Origin: Omnitrophica bacterium RIFCSPLOWO2_01_FULL_45_10b | GTDB lineage: Bacteria > Omnitrophota > Omnitrophia > Omnitrophales > Danuiimicrobiaceae | Assembly: GCA_001804205.1 (NCBI GenBank) | Contig: MHFM01000070.1 | Location: 1-16,110, forward strand | Length of the DNA: 16,110 nucleotides | Direction of reading: 5' to 3' | In this document: positions 1 to 8,405 of the stretch, in pieces | Position numbering within the stretch: the stretch's first letter is position 1 | Layout of the letters: every line of letters begins with the position of its first letter | Notes under the pieces: generated by a model | Told to the model about the DNA's origin: nothing | What the model saw: the letters and a program-made list of their open reading frames with translations, nothing else | The model's database searches: none | Position numbers and translations under genes: made by a program

Positions 1-1699
1 TTTTCAATGCAGATTGGATTTGAGGGATTAAATCTTTTTGAGGGATTAAAAAACTTTTTGATGTATTGCGGATTTTAAGTTCTAATTGTGCCTTCGCTAA
101 ATTTCGTTCACTGATAATCACTTGAATTGAATTGCCAATGAGATCAGCGTCATTAAATTTTACACCCGCCCGATCCGAGCGGTCGTCAAAAAGGCAAGTA
201 ATTCCGTGGCGCGTTATTTCCTCATACACTTGCTCGGCAATCTTCCGCGTATCTTGATCATCTTGATTGACGGTGATCAAATGCACTTGATAGGGGGTGA
301 CGGAAGCGGGCCACTGAATTCCTTTGGCATCCGAATGCTGTTCCACAATAGCAGCGACGATCCGGTTTAAGCCCAAACCATAACACCCCATCATGATGGG
401 GTATTCCTTCCCATCTTGAGCCCGATAAGCTCCTCCAAACGGTTCGGTATATCGCGTTCCCAATTTAAATACATGACCCACTTCCATTGTGGTGGTCAAA
501 TCGATTTTCTTGCCGCATTGAATGCAAGAATCTCCTTCTTGAATGTAACGAATATCGGCAATGTGCTGGGCTTGAAAATCACGACCTCGATTGACATTTC
601 GAAAATGCTTATCCTTTTGATTGGCACCGGTCACAAAATCTTTCATGGCAGCTACGTCGCCATCAATCACAATCGCTATATTTTTAAGCCCGATAGGGCC
701 TGCAAAACCCATGGGTGCGCCGCTTATTTTTTCAATTTCTTTGGAATTGGCCAGCCGCACGCTTTTCGCTCCCAAAAGTTTTCTCAATTTTCCTTCATGA
801 ACTTCATGGTCACCACGCACGCATGCAGCAACCGGTTTTTCATCCACCAGATAAATCAAGGTCTTCACCAATTGGCTCGGTTTTAATCCAAATCGCGAGG
901 TCATCTCATCAATTGTTCTAAGATTCGGGGTATCAAAGGCTTCTAATTTTTGATTTGAAGAAGGGGCGTCTGATTTTACCACAGCGCGCCCAGCAATATC
1001 GCGGCTTGCGACAAACCCGCATCCTGCGCAGTTCGCAATTCGATCTTCCCCGTAAGGAGAGCGCACCATAAATTCATGAGACATATTCCCGCCCATGATA
1101 CCGGGATCAGCTGCCACCGGGTCAACGGAAAGATTCAAGCGCTTGAAAATCTGCTGATAAGTTTCGTACATCAATTGATAACTTTTATCGAGTCCGGCCT
1201 GATCGATATCAAAACTATAGGCATCTTTCATGACGAATTCTTTTGTTCGGATAATTCCGAAACGTGGCCTAAGCTCATCGCGGAATTTTGTTTGAATTTG
1301 ATAGAGAATTTTCGGAAAAACTTGATAGGTTTTCAAATAAGCGGCGGCTAACTCCGTAATGACTTCTTCATGGGTAGGGCCTAAAACAAATTCTTGGTCA
1401 GACCGGTTTCGAAAGGCGATTTTATCCGCGCCAAGCGCATCGTATCGGCCGCTTTGTTTCCAAATTTCAGCGGGTTGTAAAGCGGGAAGCAACAACTCGA
1501 TGGCGCCCGAGCGGTTCATTTCCTCTCGGATGACTTCCGAAACTCGCTGCAGCACTTTAAGACCAAGCGGAAGATAGCTGTAAACTCCGGAAGCTAGTTT
1601 GCGGATGAAGCCCGCTTTCAATAACAGCTGATGGCTTGTCGCTTCAGCTTCTTTCGGAACTTCCCTGAGGGTAGGAATTAATGTTTTGGTCCAGCGCAT
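1..1699 (-). CDS. proS: Prolyl-tRNA synthetase, bacterial type (3' end cut by window edge)
   Basis: Charges tRNA-Pro with proline in the cytoplasm. The frame is open from the ATG at 1699 to the window edge, about 566 codons. E. coli ProS has 572, so only the last few residues should be missing. The class II motifs are visible: motif 1 around the Gly-Val-Tyr-Ser-Tyr-Leu-Pro-Leu-Gly segment (about residue 45), motif 2 with Phe-Arg-Asp-Glu at 139-142, and motif 3 ending at Arg446 after Gly-Cys-Tyr-Gly-Leu-Gly. Between motifs 2 and 3 lies a long insertion (about 228-390), the position of the editing (INS) domain of bacterial-type ProRS. It is flanked by two CxxC pairs, Cys224/227 and Cys392/395, which may bind metal. 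The C-terminal anticodon-binding domain follows motif 3. The start lies 3 nt after the rseP stop and has no clear Shine-Dalgarno, so translational coupling to rseP is likely. Confidence 0.96.
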   Translation of the reverse strand, partial: MRWTKTLIPTLREVPKEAEATSHQLLLKAGFIRKLASGVYSYLPLGLKVLQRVSEVIREEMNRSGAIELLLPALQPAEIWKQSGRYDALGADKIAFRNRSDQEFVLGPTHEEVITELAAAYLKTYQVFPKILYQIQTKFRDELRPRFGIIRTKEFVMKDAYSFDIDQAGLDKSYQLMYETYQQIFKRLNLSVDPVAADPGIMGGNMSHEFMVRSPYGEDRIANCAGCGFVASRDIAGRAVVKSDAPSSNQKLEAFDTPNLRTIDEMTSRFGLKPSQLVKTLIYLVDEKPVAACVRGDHEVHEGKLRKLLGAKSVRLANSKEIEKISGAPMGFAGPIGLKNIAIVIDGDVAAMKDFVTGANQKDKHFRNVNRGRDFQAQHIADIRYIQEGDSCIQCGKKIDLTTTMEVGHVFKLGTRYTEPFGGAYRAQDGKEYPIMMGCYGLGLNRIVAAIVEQHSDAKGIQWPASVTPYQVHLITVNQDDQDTRKIAEQVYEEITRHGITCLFDDRSDRAGVKFNDADLIGNSIQVIISERNLAKAQLELKIRNTSKSFLIPQKDLIPQIQSALK

Positions 1700-1702
1700 C
1701 CG

Positions 1703-2815
1703 TCAACCCGGGTGAAAAACAAGGGACTTTAACTTTTCAATGGCACCGATGTTAATCAGGTCATTATAAACAACAAGAACCATTAACGTCATTAAGACAT
1801 AAAATCCAATTTGGGTCACCCGTTCCTGAAAGGCGAGGCTGACACGCTTTCTTCGGATGGCTTCGATCAGAAGAAAAAAGAGATGCCCTCCGTCTAGCGC
1901 TGGGATTGGAAGTAAATTAATGACGGCCAAGGAAACGCTTAAAACGGCGGTAAATTGAAGAAGGGCAACGAATCCCATTTGAGCAGCACTTCCAGCCATT
2001 GAAACAATTCCGATAGGGCCGCTGATCATTTTAAACGACAATTGCCCTATGACTAATCGCCACAGCGCCTCATACGTAAGGGCCGTAAGCTGCCACTCAA
2101 ACTGAGCTCCTTTAATCAAAGCTTCACGAAGTTTATACCGCTCTTTGATAAACTCCTCTGATGGCTTAATGCCAATTCTTGGCAGACGCCTGAGTTGCCC
2201 GAAAATATCTTTACCCTCAGAAAGTTGGGGCATCACATGTACGATCACTGATTGGCCGTTACGAATCACTGAAAATTCAAGATCGGCACCTTCGTTTTCT
2301 AAAATACGCATGGTCATCTCTTGCCAATTCGAAACAGCCGTGCCATTTAAACGAATCACTTGATCGCCTACCCGCAGGTCGCTCTTTTCTGCAGGAAAAC
2401 CTTCCACAAAACCTCCGATCGTTGTGGAAAGCACAGGGCGCCCGGCAAGCATCACACAAACAAAAAGAAAATAAGCGAACAAAAAATTCATGCCGACACC
2501 GGCAATCAAAATCAAAAAACGATTCCAAAGCGATGCGGCCAGGTAATCGTTGGGGTTTGCCGTACCGCCGCGTTTTTCAATTTCTTCAAAGGTTTCGCCC
2601 ATTGGCTTCACAAAGCCACCGAACGGAATTAACGAAAGGGAATAACGTGTTTCCTTCCCCTGCCAATTCAATAATTCCGGCCCAAAACCAATAGAAAATT
2701 TTTCGACGCCAACCTTTGCAAGTCGGCAGGCAAGGAAATGGCCCAGCTCATGAATAAAAATCAAAACGCCAAGCGTAATTGCAGTGGGAATTAACTGGCT
2801 TAAAAAATTAATCAT
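1703..2815 (-). CDS. rseP: RseP-type site-2 intramembrane zinc metalloprotease with one PDZ domain
   Basis: A 370-residue M50 protease of the inner membrane. In E. coli RseP cleaves anti-sigma factor RseA after DegS and clears remnant signal peptides; the substrate here is unknown. The zinc site HELGH is at residues 22-26 inside the first membrane segment, and the LDG motif (Asp308) that supplies the third ligand follows Asn-Leu-Leu-Pro-Ile-Pro. Hydrophobic segments appear at about 9-28, 94-118, 278-306 and 338-354. A single PDZ domain lies in the middle (about 120-200), whereas E. coli RseP has two in about 450 residues, so this is the shorter form. The usual Ala-Gly-Pro turn at the second membrane segment reads Ala-Gly-Val-Gly-Met-Asn. 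The ATG overlaps the dxr stop by 8 nt (ATGATTAA). Function in envelope stress signalling is inferred from the family. Confidence 0.94.
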   Translation of the reverse strand: MINFLSQLIPTAITLGVLIFIHELGHFLACRLAKVGVEKFSIGFGPELLNWQGKETRYSLSLIPFGGFVKPMGETFEEIEKRGGTANPNDYLAASLWNRFLILIAGVGMNFLFAYFLFVCVMLAGRPVLSTTIGGFVEGFPAEKSDLRVGDQVIRLNGTAVSNWQEMTMRILENEGADLEFSVIRNGQSVIVHVMPQLSEGKDIFGQLRRLPRIGIKPSEEFIKERYKLREALIKGAQFEWQLTALTYEALWRLVIGQLSFKMISGPIGIVSMAGSAAQMGFVALLQFTAVLSVSLAVINLLPIPALDGGHLFFLLIEAIRRKRVSLAFQERVTQIGFYVLMTLMVLVVYNDLINIGAIEKLKSLVFHPG

Positions 2816-3947
2816 TTTGCGCTTCTGACCGTGCCCATGTATCAGCCTCTAAAATTTGATTCAATGCAGGATTTCGTACAACCCGATGAAGTCCCATGAC
2901 TCGTTCAATGGTTTTTGGGATATCGGTAAAACGACAAGCGCCATTTAAAAATTTTTGAACGGCAATTTCGTTGGCCGCGTTCAAAACGGTTGGCATGGTG
3001 CCGCCAGAGCGTTTGGCTTCATAACCTAATCCAAGGCAAGGAAAACGCTTTTGATCCGGCTTAAAAAAATGGAATGACTTCACACCGGCCAAATCCAAGC
3101 TGGGAATGGAATTAACAAACCGCGTCGGATAACTGAGCGCATATTGAATCGGAAGCCTCATGTCGGTAATACCAAGATGGGCCAGTTGGGCACCGTCTAC
3201 AAATTCAATAAGCGCATGGATCACGGCTTCCGGATGGATCACAACATCCACTTGATCCAAAGACACGCCAAAAAGATTGGTTGCTTCAATGACTTCCAAA
3301 CCTTTATTCATCAGTGTGGCGGAATCAATTGTAATTTTAGGCCCCATTTTCCATTTCGGATGGCGGAGAGCCTGGCGAGCTGTCACATTTCGAAAATTGA
3401 TTGTTCGGCCGAAAAAAGGGCCTCCTGAAGAAGTGAGAATGAGTTTCTTAATCGTTTTCCTGTCTCTGCCTTCCAAACATTGCCACAAGCCGGAATGTTC
3501 GCTATCAATCGGAATCAATTGCGCATGAGTCCGCGTCGCTTCTTTTTGAAGCAATTCACCTGCCATGACCAACGGCTCTTTGTTGGCAATGGCAACTGTT
3601 TTTCCGGCCTTAACGGCTGCAAAAATCGGTTTCAGGCCTACTCCACCAACAAGCGCGAAAACAATTTTATCGGCACTTGCTAGGGTGCTGGCAACAATTA
3701 AACCGTCCGGTCCTGTAACCACATGGATGCCAAGCGGCTTTAATTTGCGCTCAAGCCATGGCGCCTCGTCAGACTCAAACAGACATACCAACTGAGGGCG
3801 AAACTTCTTCGCTTGCTCAAAAAGAAGCTTTACATTTCTCCGGGCACAAAGCGCAACAACACTTAAGGCCTTGGGATGCGCCTCTACAACCCTTAGGGTA
3901 TTAATCCCAATTGAACCTGTGGATCCAATAATTGAAATTTTCGTCAT
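2808..3947 (-). CDS. dxr: 1-deoxy-D-xylulose 5-phosphate reductoisomerase
   Basis: Second step of the MEP isoprenoid pathway: NADPH- and metal-dependent conversion of DXP to 2-C-methyl-D-erythritol 4-phosphate in the cytosol. It is 379 residues, close to the usual 390-400. The nucleotide-binding Gly-Ser-Thr-Gly-Ser-Ile-Gly loop is at residues 8-14. Asn-Lys-Glu at 122-124 is followed by Pro, where Ser or Ala is more common. Asp148 and Glu150 (Asp-Ser-Glu-His) and Glu218 (Asn-Lys-Gly-Leu-Glu) match the metal ligands. The flexible loop Trp in His-Pro-Lys-Trp-Lys-Met-Gly and the His-Pro-Glu-Ala-Val-Ile-His segment are present, so it should be active and fosmidomycin-sensitive in principle. It supplies the isoprenoid precursors used by UppS two genes upstream. 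A modest AGAGAT Shine-Dalgarno precedes the ATG, which lies 16 nt after the cdsA stop. Confidence 0.96.
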   Translation of the reverse strand: MTKISIIGSTGSIGINTLRVVEAHPKALSVVALCARRNVKLLFEQAKKFRPQLVCLFESDEAPWLERKLKPLGIHVVTGPDGLIVASTLASADKIVFALVGGVGLKPIFAAVKAGKTVAIANKEPLVMAGELLQKEATRTHAQLIPIDSEHSGLWQCLEGRDRKTIKKLILTSSGGPFFGRTINFRNVTARQALRHPKWKMGPKITIDSATLMNKGLEVIEATNLFGVSLDQVDVVIHPEAVIHALIEFVDGAQLAHLGITDMRLPIQYALSYPTRFVNSIPSLDLAGVKSFHFFKPDQKRFPCLGLGYEAKRSGGTMPTVLNAANEIAVQKFLNGACRFTDIPKTIERVMGLHRVVRNPALNQILEADTWARSEAQND

Positions 3948-3963
3948 TCGAGATCTCTTTGCC

Positions 3964-4764
3964 TCAAAGGTTTTGAGCTACAACCAGATAATAATACAAG
4001 ATCGGAAGAGTTAATAAAAGACTATCAATAATATCCAAAACGCCGCCCAGTCCCGGAATGACTCCTGAATCTTTTACTCCAGCGTCTCGCTTCAATAAAC
4101 TTTCCGCTAAATCACCCAATTGGCTTAGGAGGCCGAAAACAACCCCTAAAACGGCAAAATGCAAAAGCCGCGTGTTTGGAAGGTAAAATTTGGACAGCAA
4201 AGATAAAATGACAGTCACCAAAAAGCCAGCCACAGCCCCTTCCACAGATTTGTTAGGGCTGACGTGAGCAATCAACTTATTCTTCCCAAATTGTTTTCCC
4301 GCAAAATAAGCGGCCGCATCGCCTGCTTTAATAATAAAAATGATATAAAAAACCCAAAGCGCTCCATTTTCCAATGCGCGTATTTTTGTCAAAAAGGAAA
4401 AAAACCAAGCCACATAAATGAGGCCGAATAAAGTCAAAGCCGTGCTGAGAATGGCATTGCCTTTAAATGCCCGATGAAAATTAAAAATAAACAAGCATAA
4501 AAGAGCAACGGTCAACACAATGGCATCGCCCGGAAAATAATGAGGGAGAGGCAACAACACACCGAACATCAAACCCAAATAGCGGTTGATAAAAAAACCT
4601 TTTTTCTGAGCCAAATTAAAATATTCAAGCAACCCGATCACAATAAAAACTTCAACCATCGCCAAAAAAATAAAAAAGGGCGCGAAAAAAATGGCGTAAA
4701 TCGAAACTGAAATGAACACGGTTGACCATCCGAGCCGTTTGAGCAATTGCTTGGCCTCAATCAT
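3964..4764 (-). CDS. cdsA: Phosphatidate cytidylyltransferase (CDP-diglyceride synthase)
   Basis: Makes CDP-diacylglycerol from phosphatidic acid and CTP at the inner membrane, the precursor of all bacterial phospholipids. It is 266 residues with about seven to eight hydrophobic segments. Conserved polar residues are Asp149 in Lys-Ala-Gly-Asp-Ala-Ala-Ala-Tyr, Lys172 and Glu175 in Asn-Lys-Ser-Val-Glu-Gly, and Asp218 in Gln-Leu-Gly-Asp. The family signature runs from Ser222 to Asp247 with Lys-Arg-Asp-Ala-Gly-Val-Lys-Asp. Its end reads Pro-Gly-Leu-Gly-Gly-Val-Leu-Asp-Ile-Ile-Asp, where E. coli-type enzymes have Pro-Gly-His-Gly-Gly and Asp-Arg-x-Asp. I recall this variant from PVC-like lineages. 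The ATG overlaps the uppS stop by 8 nt (ATGATTGA), so it is likely translated by reinitiation. The function is secure from signature and gene order. Confidence 0.94.
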   Translation of the reverse strand: MIEAKQLLKRLGWSTVFISVSIYAIFFAPFFIFLAMVEVFIVIGLLEYFNLAQKKGFFINRYLGLMFGVLLPLPHYFPGDAIVLTVALLCLFIFNFHRAFKGNAILSTALTLFGLIYVAWFFSFLTKIRALENGALWVFYIIFIIKAGDAAAYFAGKQFGKNKLIAHVSPNKSVEGAVAGFLVTVILSLLSKFYLPNTRLLHFAVLGVVFGLLSQLGDLAESLLKRDAGVKDSGVIPGLGGVLDIIDSLLLTLPILYYYLVVAQNL

Positions 4765-5491
4765 GACCCGCCTCGTTCGTCTCTGCGCGGCCGTAGCGGC
4801 GTTCCCGCTTTTGAAAATCCTTTATGGCATTGAGAAAATCCTGTTTTGCAAAATCGGGCCAATACTTATCGCTCACATAAATCTCGGTATAGGAAATCTG
4901 CCACAGGAGGAAATTGCTAATGCGAAGTTCGCCGCTTGTGCGAATTAAAAGATCAGGATCTGGCATTCCTGCCGTACTAAGTTCCTTTGAAAATATGGCC
5001 TCATTAATTTCTTCAATTTTCAAATTCCCTGATGTTACTTTTTCACACAGGCGCTTCGCTGCATTGACAATCTCAATACGGCTGGAATAACTTAATGCCA
5101 AGGTCAGCACGAGACCCTTATTGTTTTGGGTCAATTTTATATTCCGTTTGATGGTTCCTTGAATTGCGGGCGGAAGATCTTCGAGCCTGCCAATGACATT
5201 GAAGCGGATTTGATTTTCATTTAATTCATTCAACTCCGAATCCAAATACTGCGAAAGAAGATTCATGAGAAAGTTGACTTCGGCTTTAGGACGGGCCCAG
5301 TTTTCCTTCGAGAAGGCATACAGGGTTAAGTATTGAATTCCAAGTTCGCGGGCCGTGCGCACAATGGCTCGGATTGTTTCCATCCCCTTTTGATGGCCGT
5401 GAATTCTTGGAAGGCCCCGCTCCTTGGCCCAACGGCCATTGCCATCCATGATAATTGCCACATGCCGAGGAAGATTAGATGTAGCTTGCAT
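4757..5491 (-). CDS. uppS: Isoprenyl transferase (undecaprenyl diphosphate synthase family)
   Basis: Cis-prenyltransferase that condenses isopentenyl diphosphates onto farnesyl diphosphate to make the C55 carrier lipid for peptidoglycan and surface polysaccharides. From the ATG at 5491 it has 244 residues (E. coli 253). Catalytic Asp16 lies in Ile-Ile-Met-Asp-Gly-Asn-Gly-Arg-Trp-Ala. The C-terminal signature Asp-Leu-Leu-Ile-Arg-Thr-Ser-Gly-Glu with Arg-Ile-Ser-Asn-Phe-Leu-Leu-Trp-Gln binds diphosphate. An in-frame TTG at 5533 would add 14 residues, but the family normally begins shortly before the Pro-x-His-Val-Ala-Ile-Ile-Met-Asp block, so I prefer the ATG. Even so the gene overlaps the 3' end of purA by 17 nt. 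No strong Shine-Dalgarno is seen; a GGAAA lies about 12 nt upstream. The next gene, cdsA, overlaps by 8 nt. Confidence 0.95.
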   Translation of the reverse strand: MQATSNLPRHVAIIMDGNGRWAKERGLPRIHGHQKGMETIRAIVRTARELGIQYLTLYAFSKENWARPKAEVNFLMNLLSQYLDSELNELNENQIRFNVIGRLEDLPPAIQGTIKRNIKLTQNNKGLVLTLALSYSSRIEIVNAAKRLCEKVTSGNLKIEEINEAIFSKELSTAGMPDPDLLIRTSGELRISNFLLWQISYTEIYVSDKYWPDFAKQDFLNAIKDFQKRERRYGRAETNEAGHD

Positions 5492-6779
5492 CGATATAAA
5501 TCGTTTCCAAGCGTTCGGAGCCGACAGAAACAATTGAGATAGGAACTTGAAGCAATGCTTCTAATCGCTTGATATACCGCCGTGCGTTCATCGGTAAATC
5601 GTTCCATTGACGAGCAGATTTGGTGGATACAAGCCAGCCTGGATGCTCTTCATAGATAGGCTCCGCCTTTTCCAGAACCTCAATATCAGAAGGAAAACGG
5701 TTATAACGCTTGCTTCGAAACCGATAAGCAGTGCAGATTTTTATTTTTTTAAGCTGGTCCAAAACATCGAGTTTCATCACAATGACCTTGCTTAAGCCAT
5801 TCACCAAAACTGAATGGCGCGCTACTAACGCATCAAACCATCCGCACCGTCGAGGCCGGCCAGTGGTCGCTCCATATTCTTCACCACGCTCGCGAATATG
5901 AGCCATTAAATCTGGCGGAAATTGGGTTGGAAACGGGCCTTCGCCAACTCGGGTGGTATAAGCTTTGACGACACCGATTGCCTCATCGATTCGAGAAGGG
6001 CCGATTCCTGTCCCAACAATCGCACCTCCCGCAGAAGCATTGGAAGAAGTGACAAAGGGGTAAGTCCCATAATCCACATCCAAAAGCGTCCCCTGCGCGC
6101 CTTCAAATAAAATGCGCTTGCCTTTGCGAGACGCATTCTCCAAAAGCAAACTTGTATCTTGGATAAAGGGGGCGATCCGTTTTCGGTAAGCTGCATAAGT
6201 CCCGTGAATACGCTCAAACGAGAAAGGCGCATGATTAAAAATCTTCTTGAGCATTAGATTCTTTTCCGTCAGCAATAACCGGAGGCGTTCTCTAAAAACG
6301 CGGGGATTCATCAGATCCACCAGGCGGATTCCCAAGCGATTCGCTTTATCCGCATAACAAGGACCGATTCCCTTTTTTGTGGTTCCGATTTTCTCACTTC
6401 CCTTATGGTCCTCGCGAAGTTGGTCCATCAGACGATGAAAAGGAAAGATCAAATGCGCCCGATCACTGACAAAAAGCCGGCCCTTAACGGAAACGCCTCT
6501 TTTCGCGAGCGTATTAATCTCTTTAAAAAACGCTTCTAAGTCAATCACAACACCATTCCCTAAAACGCAGATTTTCTTGGGGTGCAAAATACCGGAAGGA
6601 ATTAAATGAAGTACAATTTTTTGGTCGTCAAAACATACCGTATGCCCTGCGTTGTTTCCGCCTTGATAGCGCACAATGTAATCGCTTTTGCGAGCCAAGA
6701 GATCGATAATTTTCCCTTTCCCTTCATCGCCCCATTGGGCACCTACCAGGATTACATTTCGACTTTTATTTTTCTTCAT
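5475..6779 (-). CDS. purA: Adenylosuccinate synthetase
   Basis: First committed step from IMP to AMP: GTP-dependent condensation of IMP with aspartate in the cytosol. It is 434 residues, as usual (E. coli 432). The N-terminal Gly-Ala-Gln-Trp-Gly-Asp-Glu-Gly-Lys-Gly-Lys loop is at 13-23 with catalytic Asp18. Gly-Gly-Asn-Asn-Ala-Gly-His gives His46. Also present are the IMP loop Thr-Thr-Lys-Lys-Gly-Ile-Gly-Pro, the Glu-Gly-Ala-Gln-Gly switch region, Ser-Ser-Asn-Ala-Ser-Ala-Gly-Gly, the aspartate loop Gly-Arg-Pro-Arg-Arg-Cys-Gly-Trp-Phe-Asp and the guanine-binding Lys-Leu-Asp-Val-Leu-Asp. The start is ATG, 27 nt after the serA stop, with no recognisable Shine-Dalgarno. The gap holds no hairpin or promoter I can support, so it is probably cotranscribed with serA. 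Position immediately upstream of uppS is unusual for model bacteria. Confidence 0.97.
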   Translation of the reverse strand: MKKNKSRNVILVGAQWGDEGKGKIIDLLARKSDYIVRYQGGNNAGHTVCFDDQKIVLHLIPSGILHPKKICVLGNGVVIDLEAFFKEINTLAKRGVSVKGRLFVSDRAHLIFPFHRLMDQLREDHKGSEKIGTTKKGIGPCYADKANRLGIRLVDLMNPRVFRERLRLLLTEKNLMLKKIFNHAPFSFERIHGTYAAYRKRIAPFIQDTSLLLENASRKGKRILFEGAQGTLLDVDYGTYPFVTSSNASAGGAIVGTGIGPSRIDEAIGVVKAYTTRVGEGPFPTQFPPDLMAHIRERGEEYGATTGRPRRCGWFDALVARHSVLVNGLSKVIVMKLDVLDQLKKIKICTAYRFRSKRYNRFPSDIEVLEKAEPIYEEHPGWLVSTKSARQWNDLPMNARRYIKRLEALLQVPISIVSVGSERLETIYIDASYI

Positions 6780-6806
6780 GGATGGACGGAAAGCTCAAAA
6801 GTACGT

Positions 6807-8405
6807 TTAGAATTTGATGACCTTAGCATCGATGATCGGGCTGAATGCTTTTAATTCTTTTAACACGTGCGCAGGAACGGCTTCATCTGTGTTAATTACC
6901 GTCATCGCAAAAGTTTTTGCGCCCTTCACAACGCGGCCGAGGGTCATCTCGGCAATGTTGACTTTATTCTTGCCCAAAATGGTTCCAACGCCGCCAACGA
7001 CACCGGGTTTATCTTCATTGTGAATCACCAAAACATCACCTTTGGGAATCACTTCAAGAAAAAACTCGTTGATTCGGACAATGCGCGGATCTTGATTTCC
7101 AAACAGCGTTCCCATCATCAAGTTTTTTTGATGATCCATCATCACTTCAACGGTAATAAAGGTGGTAAAATCCTCAGCCTGTGTCGTTTTGCTTTCGCTC
7201 ACGGTAATGCCGCGCTCTTTGGCGATGGCGGGAGCGTTGACATAATTCACTGTCTCGCCGCAAATCGGTGTCAGGAGCCCCTTGATCACAGCAATGGTAA
7301 GAGGGGCTAAGTTAAAATTGGCGACTTCTCCACCATAACGAATTGAAACCTCTCTGAAGCCCCCTCCAAAAAGCTGGGCTTGCATCGAACCAAGCCGTTC
7401 CGCTAAAATCAGCCATGGCTTTAAAACCTTCATGGTTTCAAAATCAACCGAGGGAAGATTCACGGCATTGCGGATTCCCCGTTCCAAAAGCGCGTCCACC
7501 ACTTGATGAGCCACTGAAATCCCGACATTTTCTTGGGCTTCTTGAGTAGCGGCCCCCAAATGAGGTGTCACCACAACCTGATTTAATGAAAGAAGAGGGT
7601 TTTTGTCTGGGGGCTCTTTTTCAAACACATCCAAAGCAGCGCCGCGCACATGGCCCGATTTGAGTGCATCATACAAAACTTTTTCGTCAATCAAACCCCC
7701 CCGCGCGCAATTAATAAGAAACACCCCTTGTTTCATCATTTGAATCGCCTTTTCATTAATGATGTTTTTGGTTGTGTCAGTTAAAGGGACGTGCAGGGTT
7801 ATAAAATCAGACGTTTTGAGCAATAATTCAAAATCTGAGAATTCAACTCCCAGTTGGCGCAGATTTTCCTTGGCAATGAACGGATCGTAGGCCAATACCC
7901 TCATCCCGAAAGCATTGGCCCGCACGGCAACCTCACGGCCAATCCTGCCAAATCCAACAATCCCCAGCGTTTTCCCGTTTAACTCAGCACCCACAAAATG
8001 GGCGCGCTTCCATTCGCCCGCGCGAACGCTCGCATGAGCTTGAGGAATATTTCGGGCCAAAGCCATCAGGAGTGACATTGTGTGTTCTGAAGTCGAGATT
8101 GTATTGCCTTCAGGTGTGTTCATGACGATAACGCCTTGCTTGGTCGCAGCATCTAAATCCACGTTATCTACACCGACGCCGGCACGACCAATAACTTTTA
8201 GGCGCGCTGCCGCTTTAATAATTTCACCTGTTAGGTGCGTCCCTGAACGAACAACGATCGCGTCATAATCAGCGACGATCTTCTTAAGCTCTTGCGGCGA
8301 AAGCCCGCTTCGGACGTCGACTGTAATTTGAGGCTCTTTTTTAAAAACCTCAAGTCCGCGTTCACCCAGAGGATCGCTGATTAAAACTTTAAAATTTGAT
8401 TTCAT
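6807..8405 (-). CDS. serA: D-3-phosphoglycerate dehydrogenase, long form with ACT domain
   Basis: Oxidises 3-phosphoglycerate to 3-phosphohydroxypyruvate with NAD, the first step of serine synthesis. It has 532 residues, the length of the long SerA type (as in Mycobacterium) rather than the 410-residue E. coli form. Domains in order: the split substrate-binding domain (1-100 and about 290-320); the NAD domain with Gly-Phe-Gly-Arg-Ile-Gly at 151-156; active-site Arg235 (Ala-Arg-Gly-Gly), Glu264 and His282 (Pro-His-Leu-Gly); an intermediate ASB domain (about 325-450); and a C-terminal ACT domain (about 459-530) beginning near Asn-Glu-Asp-Lys-Pro-Gly-Val-Val. The ACT and ASB domains suggest serine feedback, which is known for this type and not proven here. 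The start codon overlaps the aminotransferase stop as ATGA, so the two enzymes are translationally coupled. Confidence 0.96.
   Translation of the reverse strand: MKSNFKVLISDPLGERGLEVFKKEPQITVDVRSGLSPQELKKIVADYDAIVVRSGTHLTGEIIKAAARLKVIGRAGVGVDNVDLDAATKQGVIVMNTPEGNTISTSEHTMSLLMALARNIPQAHASVRAGEWKRAHFVGAELNGKTLGIVGFGRIGREVAVRANAFGMRVLAYDPFIAKENLRQLGVEFSDFELLLKTSDFITLHVPLTDTTKNIINEKAIQMMKQGVFLINCARGGLIDEKVLYDALKSGHVRGAALDVFEKEPPDKNPLLSLNQVVVTPHLGAATQEAQENVGISVAHQVVDALLERGIRNAVNLPSVDFETMKVLKPWLILAERLGSMQAQLFGGGFREVSIRYGGEVANFNLAPLTIAVIKGLLTPICGETVNYVNAPAIAKERGITVSESKTTQAEDFTTFITVEVMMDHQKNLMMGTLFGNQDPRIVRINEFFLEVIPKGDVLVIHNEDKPGVVGGVGTILGKNKVNIAEMTLGRVVKGAKTFAMTVINTDEAVPAHVLKELKAFSPIIDAKVIKF

Noticed and set aside
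416..886. 156-codon open frame on the plus strand
   Set aside because: It lies wholly inside proS on the opposite strand; the proS frame carries clear catalytic motifs and this one shows no recognisable domain. It is an antisense shadow.
6867..7310. 147-codon plus-strand open frame opposite serA
   Set aside because: It covers the ACT/ASB part of serA in antisense and shows no domain or ribosome site. It is a shadow frame.
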